From Planctomycetes bacterium B3_Pla (GTDB lineage: Bacteria > Planctomycetota > Phycisphaerae > Sedimentisphaerales > Anaerobacaceae), in assembly GCA_005223045.1 (NCBI GenBank), contig NJBM01000003.1:310001-374000 (forward strand): 64,000 bases of DNA. The letters are read 5' to 3'. The notes beneath the pieces are model-generated. The model saw only the letters and a program-made list of their open reading frames with translations. It was not told where the DNA came from and searched no databases. This document shows positions 27,457 to 37,091 of the stretch, one piece after another. The position numbers and the translations under genes were made by a program. The number at the start of each line of letters is the position of its first letter. The stretch's first letter is position 1.

Positions 27457-28758
27457 TTAGTCCGCCGAGGCAAACTGATTTCGTACTTTCTGAAACTGGC
27501 GGCGACAAGCCTGGTATCTCGTCCGAATCCATTTCCGATTTGCCAGCCACCATCGAACCGCAAGCCACAGCACCACCAGGCGTCCGGCTAATCCACGTCC
27601 GACTGCGACGCGATTGACGTCATAAGAATCGGTGGCCCAGAATCTTTTATGTGGGGCGTCCCCGTGCCCGAAATCTATAGAGACGATGCCGTTATCACAT
27701 GCATCACGAATGGTCGCCTGAGTCAGGACTTTACCGACCGACAGTGAAGAGGCATACTTCAGCTTGAAGGCCGTCCACTGCAGATAGAGTCTTCTGTGGC
27801 TAATGAGCGCATACTTGAAAGCAGCATCTTCACCATCGATGGTCATGAGCCACACTCTACCTAAGTCCGCTTCTGCCATCTCAAGCAGGAGTTTTTGATA
27901 AAACGGCTGCCCCAGCACCGAACCTCCCCGCCTTTTCATCCAACTCTGCTCTTGGATAGCGGCTACTCGAGAAAGTATCTCAGGTGAAATCTCTGCAGCC
28001 TCGTATCTGAGAAGCTTTACCTGACCATACTTGGACAATTTTCTGTCTTCCTTTCGAAGCTTTTTGCGTTGCTTGGCCGATTTTGAAGTCTTGAGGTACT
28101 CATCAAAAGAACATCCAAGGCGGATATAGTGGCACGTCCTGCGCTTGGTGCTGTGAGAGATGAATCTCCTCTTGCCGAGTTCGCCAATGAGCTCATTGGT
28201 TGCCTGGTCGGCCGAAGAAACATTCTGGAAGGACAAGACCCCGATAGAGCTTTTTTTCGCTATAAAGTCCGCCATCCAGTAGATCGCGCGCCGAAATTGC
28301 GGATCCAGCAGAACGCCGAGGTACGAAGGCACTGTCGTGCTGATCGGCTCTGCGATTTTCGTACCGGCCGCGCGATGAACTGAAAGGGCAAGAAGAGCCA
28401 CGAGCTTCTGATCAGCCCTCACGGTGATAAGCAACGGGGTGCCTTGCAGCCTCCCTTCCCTGACGAATGTGATTGCCCACGCTCGTGCGAGGAAGGGCGA
28501 TGCACCATCTGAACGCCGGAACAGATCGTCCCATTCTCCGCCGATCTTCGAAAATGCTTCAAGGCCCTGATGCTGTTCAACGTATATGCCGCTTGTGACC
28601 TCGGTCCCATGAAATTCACGCTTCACTTCATGGTCAAAACCGAGCCTCAGAGCGTCCTTGTGTGTTTCACCCATCGGGTTCTTCCGCATCTGCCAGGCAA
28701 GACCGGTTTGAATGGTCTCCATGGGTTTTGCGCTATTAAGTTTAACTCCATTTGTCAT
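27457..28758 (-). CDS. GNAT-fold acyltransferase, CelD/BcsL or FemAB-like
   Basis: The 433-residue protein has two tandem GNAT-like halves. The second half contains DAAFKYALISHRRLYLQWTAF and a helix followed by DNGIVSIDFGHGDAPHKRFW, as in the BioF2-like/CelD family found in exopolysaccharide loci. It is cytoplasmic by sequence. Family members transfer acyl or aminoacyl groups to sugar or peptide acceptors. It is the first of three GNAT-type genes in a row (27.4-31 kb). The ~40 N-terminal residues before VEQHQGLEAFSKIG look poorly conserved, so the true start could be further in. Confidence 0.8.
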   Translation of the reverse strand: MTNGVKLNSAKPMETIQTGLAWQMRKNPMGETHKDALRLGFDHEVKREFHGTEVTSGIYVEQHQGLEAFSKIGGEWDDLFRRSDGASPFLARAWAITFVREGRLQGTPLLITVRADQKLVALLALSVHRAAGTKIAEPISTTVPSYLGVLLDPQFRRAIYWMADFIAKKSSIGVLSFQNVSSADQATNELIGELGKRRFISHSTKRRTCHYIRLGCSFDEYLKTSKSAKQRKKLRKEDRKLSKYGQVKLLRYEAAEISPEILSRVAAIQEQSWMKRRGGSVLGQPFYQKLLLEMAEADLGRVWLMTIDGEDAAFKYALISHRRLYLQWTAFKLKYASSLSVGKVLTQATIRDACDNGIVSIDFGHGDAPHKRFWATDSYDVNRVAVGRGLAGRLVVLWLAVRWWLANRKWIRTRYQACRRQFQKVRNQFASAD

Positions 28759-28872
28759 ACACTACTTGGGAAATCCGGGACAAACAATATTCACTTTGCC
28801 GTTGGCCGGTCGAAACGGATGCTTACGCCAAAGCCCACTTCCCGGGGCCCTCTCAGAAGACGGTTCTAACAA

Positions 28873-29508
28873 TCAAGAGATTGATTTCGAATATATGACA
28901 TGCCCATTGTTGACACTTGCCTCCTGATATCCCATAGTCTCATAAAGACAACAAGCTACTTGATTGCATTTGTGGGTTCGAAGGCATATTGCTTTCTTGC
29001 CCAGAGCTTTCGCCCTGGTTTCAATGTGTCGTAATAAACACTTGGCAAAGCCTTGCCCGCGACGCTCGGTACGTACGGCAATCAACTCGATCCATGTTCT
29101 CGTTCCTGGTTTCGGATCACGTAAGGTAAGCCGTTGTGCGTGATGAGAATTAATATGGTCCATCATTGCTCTTAGGGCCTTCGATCCCGCCAAAACAAAG
29201 CAGCACATAGCAGAGATAAGACACAAAACGAATGGTCCACGTCGATGCGCCTTCTCTTGAGACCATTGGATCTCATCGCTCACAAGAAGAAATAACGCCA
29301 CAACCTCATCTTTGTCCTGAATTATCCACGCTTCCGCTGCAGAGGACATTATAGCAACTTCCCACCATCTTCGCGCAACCGACCTCATACCCTGCCAACG
29401 CAAATGCTGCGGAAAAGCTTCTCGGCAAATGTCAACAAGTGCACATATATCAGATGATGATGCGCGGCGAATTATTTGGTCTCGGTACGGATGTTCTTCG
29501 ACTGTCAT
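28873..29508 (-). CDS. GNAT-family N-acetyltransferase
   Basis: This is a single GNAT domain of about 210 residues. The acetyl-CoA-binding loop is RTERRGQGFAKCLL (Q/R-x-x-G-x-G/A pattern), followed by a helix and CLYETMGYQE, the usual motif B end. The central segment FVLCLISAMCCFVLAGSKAL is unusually hydrophobic for the family and may dock to the membrane. ATG 29,508 is preferred over the GTG three codons upstream. It lies between two FemAB/CelD-like genes and probably acetylates an amino sugar or a lipid-linked intermediate. Confidence 0.82.
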   Translation of the reverse strand: MTVEEHPYRDQIIRRASSSDICALVDICREAFPQHLRWQGMRSVARRWWEVAIMSSAAEAWIIQDKDEVVALFLLVSDEIQWSQEKAHRRGPFVLCLISAMCCFVLAGSKALRAMMDHINSHHAQRLTLRDPKPGTRTWIELIAVRTERRGQGFAKCLLRHIETRAKALGKKAICLRTHKCNQVACCLYETMGYQEASVNNGHVIYSKSIS

Positions 29509-29722
29509 GACGAGCACTTCATTACTATGTTACCCAAAACATTATCCACGTAAAGTATCACGTACAAGCAAGTCGCGCCAGTAGCGTTTCACCTGGCGTT
29601 CTAATCCGGTGCTCCTCACAATGCATAAGGCACGCCTACATGAAGAAAGACGGCTGAGCAGATGACCAGACTTAACCAGACAAGTGTGATTTCACCTCAC
29701 ATCCCTACCCGGCACGCATTTT

Positions 29723-30922
29723 CTAACTTCTTGCCCGCAACACATTCCGCCATCCTCGTTTTATCCAATCTTCAGCACCGATCTTTCTCACAACACACTT
29801 CAAACCTGCATTCACCCAGATCGCAAAATTTTGCAGCGCATTGAGGAAGATCAGATGTGCCCTTGGAGCAAAGAGCCAAACACAAGTCTCCGGCCAATGC
29901 TCTGTTCCATAGCGCTTCTTGTACCAGGCATCACCAAAATAGAAGTCTACGACATCTGTCGAAGGATCGTCACACAGAGACTCCAGGAACCTGAGAAACA
30001 GGACTGTTCCCGGCTGATAGGGTCGAAAAGCCGGGTCATATCCAATGTTGACCAGGTAGTAGATTCTTCCAAAGCAGAGTCCAAACTGGAAAGCACAGGG
30101 CTTGTCACCCGCGAGAAGTACGTGACCACGGAACCGGCCATGTTTCGCCGCCGCCTTCATAAGAGACCTTGTTCGCTCATCATTCACGATGCCGACGCCC
30201 AATGCATCTTGATAGGTTCCTGATGATATGCCGGCCGACATCTGTATAAAATCGTCGACGTCAGCTTCGGTCGTGTATTTCACAAGCTGGTCTTTACATG
30301 GATAATCTTCCTCAAATTTCCTGACAGTCCTGCGAAGGTTGTACCTGCTCTTGTGTGACCGAGACAGATAGAACCGCTCCATACTTTCCGGCACAGACAT
30401 GTGCCAATGATCTTCAACTCCTGACAACGAACCCCTAAACAAGAATCCTGGGATTTTTCGAATAGCCTGGTAAAAGGCGGTGTCGGTCCTCAGGTGATTA
30501 AAGTAAACCACGTCAACTTCTCTGGCCCGCAACTGGTTCCGTAACGCGCCTATCAGCAAAGAACAATAGTCACCTTCCGGTTGGCCGAGAATTCCGCCAT
30601 ATACTACGGATAAACATCTCAATGTCGGCTTAAACAGGCTCTGATATCCCAATGTGAGTGCCAACTGATGCTTTTCAATCCGGCCGATTATTATTGCGGC
30701 GGGACAGCCTTCATACTCCAGGAGCAAGACACACGGCCGGACATCATCGCTACATGCCTCGATAACCGAGAGGTATCTGTCTATGTCCGCATCAGGTGTG
30801 GGATGGGGCCCCTTGCGTTGCATCTGCTCCCATATCGGACGGATCGCTTCGATTTCTTCGAAGTTCCTTGCAACAACTACTTTCCATTCGTCCGAAGAAT
30901 GGGTCCCGCATTCACTTTTCAT
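29723..30922 (-). CDS. GNAT-fold acyltransferase, FemAB/BioF2-like
   Basis: About 399 residues with the FemAB/BioF2-like pattern: an N-terminal half ending near SGVEDHWHMSVP, a basic SHKSRYNLRRTVRKFEEDYP segment, and a C-terminal GNAT-like half with FQFGLCFGRIYYLVNIGYDP and a VDFYFGDAWYKKRYGTEHW end. Proteins of this look accompany exosortase/EPS systems. ATG 30,922 is chosen since GGAG stands 6 nt before it. The start region is an imperfect 25-bp tandem duplication, which creates an out-of-frame upstream ATG at 30,947. Confidence 0.82.
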   Translation of the reverse strand: MKSECGTHSSDEWKVVVARNFEEIEAIRPIWEQMQRKGPHPTPDADIDRYLSVIEACSDDVRPCVLLLEYEGCPAAIIIGRIEKHQLALTLGYQSLFKPTLRCLSVVYGGILGQPEGDYCSLLIGALRNQLRAREVDVVYFNHLRTDTAFYQAIRKIPGFLFRGSLSGVEDHWHMSVPESMERFYLSRSHKSRYNLRRTVRKFEEDYPCKDQLVKYTTEADVDDFIQMSAGISSGTYQDALGVGIVNDERTRSLMKAAAKHGRFRGHVLLAGDKPCAFQFGLCFGRIYYLVNIGYDPAFRPYQPGTVLFLRFLESLCDDPSTDVVDFYFGDAWYKKRYGTEHWPETCVWLFAPRAHLIFLNALQNFAIWVNAGLKCVVRKIGAEDWIKRGWRNVLRARS

Positions 30923-30950
30923 AGTTGACTCCACATTCACTCTTCATAAT
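30898..30950 (-). repeat. imperfect 25-bp tandem duplication over a start codon
   Basis: On the minus strand the sequence ATGAAGAGTGAATGTGGAGT is followed 25 bp later by ATGAAAAGTGAATGCGGGAC, which differs at three of twenty positions. The downstream copy supplies the likely start of the FemAB-like gene. The upstream ATG opens an 11-codon out-of-frame peptide ending within the gene, so it could act as a small translational leader. Coincidental duplication with no function is equally possible. Confidence 0.6.
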
Positions 30951-31019
30951 TGACTGAGAGTAAATAGTAAGAGAATCACCTGCATTTGTGCAATCGACAG
31001 CGAATCGCTCGGAACTAAT

Positions 31020-32360
31020 TCAAGATACCGTCCGAGCGGGGTAATTCCGCACCAGAGAAATCCTGTTTGGGACCTGCCAATTGAAATGGGAACTGCATAA
31101 GGAACCGATCATTCCAAGGCAACAGTAGAACAGAGTCGACAATTGTCCGAAGAAGCTAACGGACATCAATGTTACTGCAACAGCAAACAACAAACTCCCA
31201 AAAGCCCAACACAGGGATTTTATGGCCGGCTGCGCCATTCTCTTATGCGTAGATGCAATATCTCGAAATGCTTGAGCAAGCATCGCACAAAGACCTATCA
31301 GGCCGAGAATACCGTATCGTACTCCGGCCAGAATATACCCATTTGTCACATCAGTATGGTCCGCCCCGAGACTCGGACCCCAACCAGGATCCTGGTCACC
31401 ATAACCGACCATCCACCATTCGTCGAAATGTTCGATGGCAAGATCAATAAGCTTGGCCCGGTGCCAACTGGCGCCGCTGAGGGGATTCGCCCTATCTGCG
31501 ATTACATGATAGAAAGATCTGTTACTTATCACTCCAACAATAAAACACGACAGCACACCAAACATGAACAGCGGCTTGACCCATGCCTTATGCTTCTCCA
31601 TCGCCAGGCAAAAAATAACGACTATCACCATGACCCACGGCCCGCTGGACATGCTGCTTAACGCCCCGAGCAATGCGATCCCGGAAAGAACATAGGCGAG
31701 GGACCGCCAGTCTTTTTTCTCGTGGCGCAAGTAATAGACGAGCGGCAAAAACATGGCAAAACCGCCGCCGAACAGAATAGCATGGCTAAACGGCCCAACG
31801 GCCCTGTAGAATCCGAAACGCACTCCAGAAGTAAATGCGGTTCCCTCTCTGTACCACGGAGAGTAAATCCGCAGGGGGGCAAACGGTTGCCAGCCTGTAG
31901 TAGATTCGACTATGCCCAACACAGCCAGAGGAACCAGGACGACACTCATACACTTTATCAGAGATATCAGTCTCGTCCTGTCGGTAATGATCAATCTCGC
32001 GGATAGATAAGCACACCATGTGTCCATGAGGTGCCCGCCTCGGTTCTCTACGATAAGCATTGTCGATTTGGTGGGCATGATAAAATAGGTTACAACGGAC
32101 ACGACCATATAGAGTGCAACAACGGTGTCCAATCGACACCAGACAAACTTGCCACGAATATCATCGTTGAGTAAGCACCGCAAGAGCAATACCGCAACGG
32201 CAAAACGACCTACCAATATGTCTACAGTACCCACGCTCACCGCCAGAAAGCTGGGATACCACAACAAAGCTGCAAGATACGCGGCCATAGCATAAGGCGG
32301 GCGCAGCGTTATCACCAAAAGGCACGCAATTAGGGCAAATGTTAAAGTTACACCTTGCAT
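31020..32360 (-). CDS. Wzy/O-antigen ligase-type membrane protein
   Basis: This 446-residue polytopic protein has about ten predicted membrane segments. A long periplasmic loop contains SGASWHRAKLIDLAIEH then GYGDQDPGWGPSLGADHTDV and NGYILAGVRYG, the pattern of the Wzy_C/O-antigen ligase superfamily, in which conserved His and Arg residues join undecaprenyl-linked chains. It is the polymerase or ligase candidate of the locus, working with the Wzz/BY-kinase at 8.4-10.7 kb. Polymerase and ligase cannot be told apart here. Confidence 0.9.
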   Translation of the reverse strand: MQGVTLTFALIACLLVITLRPPYAMAAYLAALLWYPSFLAVSVGTVDILVGRFAVAVLLLRCLLNDDIRGKFVWCRLDTVVALYMVVSVVTYFIMPTKSTMLIVENRGGHLMDTWCAYLSARLIITDRTRLISLIKCMSVVLVPLAVLGIVESTTGWQPFAPLRIYSPWYREGTAFTSGVRFGFYRAVGPFSHAILFGGGFAMFLPLVYYLRHEKKDWRSLAYVLSGIALLGALSSMSSGPWVMVIVVIFCLAMEKHKAWVKPLFMFGVLSCFIVGVISNRSFYHVIADRANPLSGASWHRAKLIDLAIEHFDEWWMVGYGDQDPGWGPSLGADHTDVTNGYILAGVRYGILGLIGLCAMLAQAFRDIASTHKRMAQPAIKSLCWAFGSLLFAVAVTLMSVSFFGQLSTLFYCCLGMIGSLCSSHFNWQVPNRISLVRNYPARTVS

Positions 32361-32438
32361 TGTGGTTCAAGTTCGTCCGAACTTATGTCAGAGCTTCTTG
32401 TCTCATTCATTTGCAGACTGACGAGACCGTAATATCAT

Positions 32439-33830
32439 TCAATGGGTCAGGTTATAAACTCGCCGAGCGAACTTGCTTCTTTTCAATATTGCAGTCTTAA
32501 AGAGTTTGCGCCTGACTTGCGCAGGTGTTGCCTTGCACGGCAGCGGATCCGGCCTGGCAAAATCGTACGTGCTCCAATCGATTCGATCGATCCTCTGTCG
32601 TTTCAGAACGGCCTTGTAGCTCGAGGTTCCCGGCAGAGGCAGGCAGACAATGAAGCTTACAGAATGAAACGGCAGCGAAAAGGCGTACCTTATTGTCTCC
32701 TCCATCTCCTGCACTGTCTCGTCGGGGAAGCCGAACATGAAATAGCAGCCGGGACGAATGCCTGCCTTCGCCGTTAGCTTCACGATTTCTGTGCAGTCGT
32801 CAAGAGGGACCGGTTGGCACAGCCGCTCGCGCACACCGGGACTGCCGCTCTCAATGCCGAAGTAAATGAGATTACAACCCGCACGCCGCATCAGATTGAG
32901 CAACCCAGGGTCTTTTAGGTTACGATCGTAAGCCGAGCCGGTGCAGGACCACTCCAGAGGCGTATCGAACTTGATCAACCATTCGCAAAGCTCGCGAACG
33001 TAATCCACATCAGACAAAAAAGCATTTCCGGTAAAGACCAACACCCGCGCACCATACTTGTGGGCCAACTCTTCAATTTCAGCACACAAATTCTTCATGC
33101 TCCGGTGACGAGGTTTTGGGCCGTTAATTATGTTCGACAGGCAAAAGCCGCATTGGGCGGGACATCCCCGCGAGTCTGAGACTAATGCGCCAGTGCTGAC
33201 TACATCCAGACCGTGAGATGTCCCAAACCAGGCAGGTTGCTGCAAAGACCAGTCTATGGGAGCAAGATTGTCCAGTTCCGCATCCAGATATCGCTCGTTC
33301 GATCGTACATCGTCACCGTTACTATATACGAGGCCAGGCACTCGAGAGAGTCCGTTGCCGGTTGGTTTTCCTCCTGCGGCGGCTATCTCATCGAGCAATC
33401 CGACTATGCCGTTCTCACCGTCACCGGCAATGGCAAAATCCAGAATACCCTCGAATTCCACGAAAATATCTTCCGGCCGGCTCGTGGAAGCATGCGGCCC
33501 CCCTATAACGGTAATCGCATCGGGAAGCGTTTCGCGAACACAACGCAGGGTTTCATACGCCTCCTTGAACATCGTCGTGAAAACCTTGAGCCCCACCACT
33601 TCAGGTCGCAGTTCAAGGAGCTTTTGCCTGAAGGCTGTCTTATCGAGATTTGTGTTCCAGCTTAAAAGTGTCACATCGGCCCCTACCTTGTCGCAGGCCG
33701 CGGCAATATAACCCAGACCGCCGTCGTTAAGAGCGGGAACAGTGAATTTGCGGTGGTAGCACCTGTTCATCGGTGGCGATATGAGCATCTTCAGAGGCTT
33801 CTTGCTTCGCAACATTTGTCCATCACTCAT
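32439..33830 (-). CDS. B12-binding-domain radical SAM protein
   Basis: The 463-residue protein has an N-terminal cobalamin-binding-like Rossmann domain (about 14-150, with GGPHAS near 110) and then a radical SAM domain with the iron-sulfur cluster motif Cys223-x3-Cys227-x2-Cys230 (RGCPAQCGFC). Later segments GIESGSPGVRERL and CYFMFGFPDETVQEME are typical of class B methylases and related enzymes. In a polysaccharide locus it could methylate or rearrange a sugar or lipid carrier at an unactivated carbon. Substrate unknown. Confidence 0.92.
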   Translation of the reverse strand: MSDGQMLRSKKPLKMLISPPMNRCYHRKFTVPALNDGGLGYIAAACDKVGADVTLLSWNTNLDKTAFRQKLLELRPEVVGLKVFTTMFKEAYETLRCVRETLPDAITVIGGPHASTSRPEDIFVEFEGILDFAIAGDGENGIVGLLDEIAAAGGKPTGNGLSRVPGLVYSNGDDVRSNERYLDAELDNLAPIDWSLQQPAWFGTSHGLDVVSTGALVSDSRGCPAQCGFCLSNIINGPKPRHRSMKNLCAEIEELAHKYGARVLVFTGNAFLSDVDYVRELCEWLIKFDTPLEWSCTGSAYDRNLKDPGLLNLMRRAGCNLIYFGIESGSPGVRERLCQPVPLDDCTEIVKLTAKAGIRPGCYFMFGFPDETVQEMEETIRYAFSLPFHSVSFIVCLPLPGTSSYKAVLKRQRIDRIDWSTYDFARPDPLPCKATPAQVRRKLFKTAILKRSKFARRVYNLTH

Positions 33831-34025
33831 AATCTTCTTGTCCTCGGTTCACACTATAGCTTCAATCGCGCCATTCTGCTGAAACGCGATAAAGAATATA
33901 TAAGACCATTGCTCTAATCGATAATAGGCCAAACACTTTGCTTCATTCTGTTCATGAAAGCATTCGCCCGGCCTCCACATGCAGCTACCGTACTCGTATC
34001 CGGCACCAGAGCCGCCCATGCTGAC

Positions 34026-34757
34026 TTAGCTGCCAGGCAAAGTGATGCGAAGTTCTTTGGTTTCTTCATCCTCCACAGGGACCGCGAATTTGTCGAAATC
34101 CTTCCTCAGCTCTTCGATATCCTTGTCCCACCACCTCGATGCCTTGATCTTGAGCTGCGTCTCCTTCGAAAAACGGTACTTTATCACTTTTGCGGGATTG
34201 CCAACCACAACAGCAAAATCAGGAACATCCTTGGTGACAACGGATCCGGCTCCCACCAGAGCGCCGTCTCCGATTTTGCGCACACTCGCCACAATGGTAA
34301 CGTTGTGACCAATGAATACATCGTTGCCGATTATCAGGCCCCTTCGTTCTATGTCAGCCTCACTCCTGGCATACCCGAGCTTCGGATTGTAAAAAATCGC
34401 GTGGGTGGATATACGATCCATAGGGTGATTTGCAGCAAAGGCCCGCACTGTTCTTTCGTACACTGCGCTATAACGTCCTATCTTCGTACCGGGAGGGAAA
34501 AGGCTTGGAGTATAATAACAGGGACCGCTTGTGTACATGCCGACCTCCACTTGATGATAAACGGAGAATATCCTCCTGATAGTACGAGAAAAATGTCCGC
34601 CTCCTTCATAGCGTAGAACAATGTATCGAATAAATCTGTGGACGGGGGTACGCTTTGAAATGCCGTACAATCTGAACAACAACTCTCCGAGGAGCCGGAG
34701 TTCTTTCCCTTCTTTTCGCTTCTCCGACCGATCTTTCCGGGCATGTTCGTTTGACAT
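34026..34757 (-). CDS. hexapeptide acyltransferase (CatB/xenobiotic acyltransferase-like)
   Basis: In this 243-residue protein the left-handed beta-helix runs from about residue 85 to 195, with [26 protein letters not shown] (the loop that carries the catalytic His in CatB-type enzymes) and [18 protein letters not shown]. It closes with [26 protein letters not shown] sits 8 nt before the ATG, and the start nearly abuts the stop of the pyruvyl transferase gene. It is the second hexapeptide acyltransferase of the locus and likely O- or N-acetylates a polymer sugar. Confidence 0.9.
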   Translation of the reverse strand: MSNEHARKDRSEKRKEGKELRLLGELLFRLYGISKRTPVHRFIRYIVLRYEGGGHFSRTIRRIFSVYHQVEVGMYTSGPCYYTPSLFPPGTKIGRYSAVYERTVRAFAANHPMDRISTHAIFYNPKLGYARSEADIERRGLIIGNDVFIGHNVTIVASVRKIGDGALVGAGSVVTKDVPDFAVVVGNPAKVIKYRFSKETQLKIKASRWWDKDIEELRKDFDKFAVPVEDEETKELRITLPGS

Positions 34758-34758
34758 T

Positions 34759-36069
34759 TCAGACCTCCAACATATTCAATATGTCCGCTCTCACTCCTGG
34801 AATGGTCTCCTCCAAATGTCTTCTGATTTGATCCCGCCTCTCGAAAGCAGCCCCGACTATGGCGATGAGTTCATCTCTCTTGCACCGATAGGCGTCAGCT
34901 ACACAACTTTCGAGTCCGACACTCTCGAAGACACCCTGGAATTTCTTACTGTATGCAATCCCAACCGCCGGTATGGATTGTGACAACGCTGCAATGCACG
35001 CGTGCATCCGCGAGCCGATGAAGAAGTCGCATAATCCTATGACATACTTAATGTCGTTGTGGTTGTACCGGCCTTGAGTCAGGAACATTCTGCCGGGATA
35101 TTTCTTGCTCAGCTTCATATACACATCCCGGCACGCACCAGGATCGTCTTCGACTGTCCTGCTCGCTGTGAATACATGCGGCGCCAATAGAACGAGCACC
35201 TTCTTATTTTTCATCAGAAAATCGATCACGCTGTATATCAGCTCACGGTAGTTGATTTTCAAGCTGAACATATTAGCGTGTGTATAGCCGCCGTTGAAAA
35301 GAAGGCCGCTGATATTCAAGCCGACAACAATGGAGTCTTCCGTTCGCACTTCTTCCAGCGCGCCAACGTCAATATGGTCGGGTTTATGCGGATCCAAAAC
35401 AAAGGCAACGTCCGGCACAAAACGCACCTTCCCGCTGACATCTTGATTGCGTAGAAGACCTTGCACGTATTCCACGCCGCTGCGGTCTCTTGCATACACG
35501 GCACTGGCCCGCTTCAAAACGGCCCTGGCCATCATCCGAGTGACCGGCCTCCTGCAAGGCCCGTAAGTTTGAGGCAGCAGTATCAATTCCTTGCCGAACT
35601 GCGTAATGATCCATTTTTGCATGAATCCGAATATCAGGAACCTCCGCATTCCATATATGTCGCTGAAGCTGTCGCCGCCGGTTACGTCGAATGCCATGTC
35701 TGTTTCAAGGAACATCTTGACATAAGGGTTGAGCCTGCACAGCAGATTTCTGACCTTTCGCCAGGGCAGCAGTCTCAACAACAAGGCGTTGAGCAACAAA
35801 ACGCCGCAATGAGACCGCAAGAACACATTCTTGCAAAATCGCAGATGTAATATCCTCACTCGAACCTCTCGACCTGATATTTCCAGGTGCTGCTCACGAT
35901 CCGCTGTGTCCGTCCCCAACAGCGTGATTTCCGCATCGGGCCAGCGATTGAGGATAATCTTTATGCTCGACTCGGCTAAGGCACTTACTCCCATGTTGCC
36001 GGTATCGAACGAAACGCCAAGCAAGCAGATCTTCATGTTTTTCTTCTTTGTGTTACTTTCTTCAGGCAC
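34759..36069 (-). CDS. polysaccharide pyruvyl transferase
   Basis: The 436-residue protein of the CsaB/WcaK type begins [20 protein letters not shown]. Further motifs are [40 protein letters not shown] and the C-terminal [16 protein letters not shown] with the conserved SRxH. Such enzymes ketalise sugars with pyruvate from phosphoenolpyruvate, giving an acidic polymer. The called start is a GTG; an ATG at 36,036 immediately before MKICLL is an equally likely start and gives the usual family N-terminus. Confidence 0.92.
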   Translation of the reverse strand: MPEESNTKKKNMKICLLGVSFDTGNMGVSALAESSIKIILNRWPDAEITLLGTDTADREQHLEISGREVRVRILHLRFCKNVFLRSHCGVLLLNALLLRLLPWRKVRNLLCRLNPYVKMFLETDMAFDVTGGDSFSDIYGMRRFLIFGFMQKWIITQFGKELILLPQTYGPCRRPVTRMMARAVLKRASAVYARDRSGVEYVQGLLRNQDVSGKVRFVPDVAFVLDPHKPDHIDVGALEEVRTEDSIVVGLNISGLLFNGGYTHANMFSLKINYRELIYSVIDFLMKNKKVLVLLAPHVFTASRTVEDDPGACRDVYMKLSKKYPGRMFLTQGRYNHNDIKYVIGLCDFFIGSRMHACIAALSQSIPAVGIAYSKKFQGVFESVGLESCVADAYRCKRDELIAIVGAAFERRDQIRRHLEETIPGVRADILNMLEV

Positions 36070-36311
36070 GCCAAATTCCTGAAAAAGAGAAACAATCCAT
36101 TCCGTCCCCTGATCTCTTCGTGATTGAGGACGGCCATTCGCCTGTCAGAGTTTGCTCAAAGCACAGAAAAGTGCCATTAGTGATCTGCGATTCCCCCCGT
36201 CCGGACGCACTTCGTCCCCGTCGGGCGCACTGATAAAACACTGTAACCGTCCATACTAACTCTACTTATGTAACTCTTCCCGAAACCTGCTCCCGCCGAT
36301 GCCGTCTCGAT

Positions 36312-37091
36312 CTACTGCTGGACGCCCATCGAAGACTCGACGTACTCAATCGCTCTGACTTTGCCGTTCTCATCCGGGAAAAAGTCGAGGATCGGCTCCA
36401 CTATCTCTTTGGCCACCGCTCGTATCGAATTCTCAAACATCGAGCTTATCTGAACCTGCGCGACATAACGCGCAGGATCGCCGTCAATATTCGGCGTCCG
36501 CCACAGCACACCCGAAAAGTTTCTGTCGTCGGATGTAAGTCGCCCGTTAACAATGTAGAAATTCAGAACAACCGTCTCTTCGTTGTCCGGAGCAGGCCTG
36601 TGGAAGCGGTGTATCAGGCACGGAAATTCTCTGCCGACATCTGAAGTAACCTGAGCCTGCTGAGTGCCGTCATGGATCCATCCGCCGCCGGGGTAACAAA
36701 CCCGGGGTCGATGACCCAGCATTGTGCGAGGGCGAGCGGTATAGGCAATGTAAACATTGGCCCACTGATCGTTGAGCCTGCTGCGGTACGAACGGTTGAG
36801 AAAAGCGTCATTTCCTGCGACCTCCTGGATGCTCACTGGAATTGGCACATCTTCACCGACCCACTGGCCGACGCGCTCGGGAAAAGCGTCCAGTGACACA
36901 GGCAACTCAACAGGAGTCTCAACAACAACTCTATGGTGAGCCGCGAGGACTCGATAAGTTATGCCGGCGGATATCAACAGAAAAAGGGCCAGAAACCAAA
37001 TAAACACCGTCGGCGCTGCGCCCGCTGCCAGGCGCATCGCGCGGGACATTTTATTCCACTCAGCCAAATGTTTATGTCTAACCGGATACAT
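36312..37091 (-). CDS. EpsI-domain exosortase-associated protein
   Basis: This 259-residue protein has one N-terminal membrane helix (about 27-49), then an EpsI domain: FPERVGQWVGEDVPI, an AYTARPRTMLGHRPRVCYPGGGW block with the conserved cysteine, and VVLNFYIVNG. EpsI domains occur fused to or beside exosortases and are thought to have a periplasmic, possibly peptidase-like role in EPS assembly. Here the gene is separate and stands about 24 kb upstream of the exosortase, as the first gene after the probable promoter. An internal ATG at codon 15 is a possible start. Confidence 0.9.
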   Translation of the reverse strand: MYPVRHKHLAEWNKMSRAMRLAAGAAPTVFIWFLALFLLISAGITYRVLAAHHRVVVETPVELPVSLDAFPERVGQWVGEDVPIPVSIQEVAGNDAFLNRSYRSRLNDQWANVYIAYTARPRTMLGHRPRVCYPGGGWIHDGTQQAQVTSDVGREFPCLIHRFHRPAPDNEETVVLNFYIVNGRLTSDDRNFSGVLWRTPNIDGDPARYVAQVQISSMFENSIRAVAKEIVEPILDFFPDENGKVRAIEYVESSMGVQQ

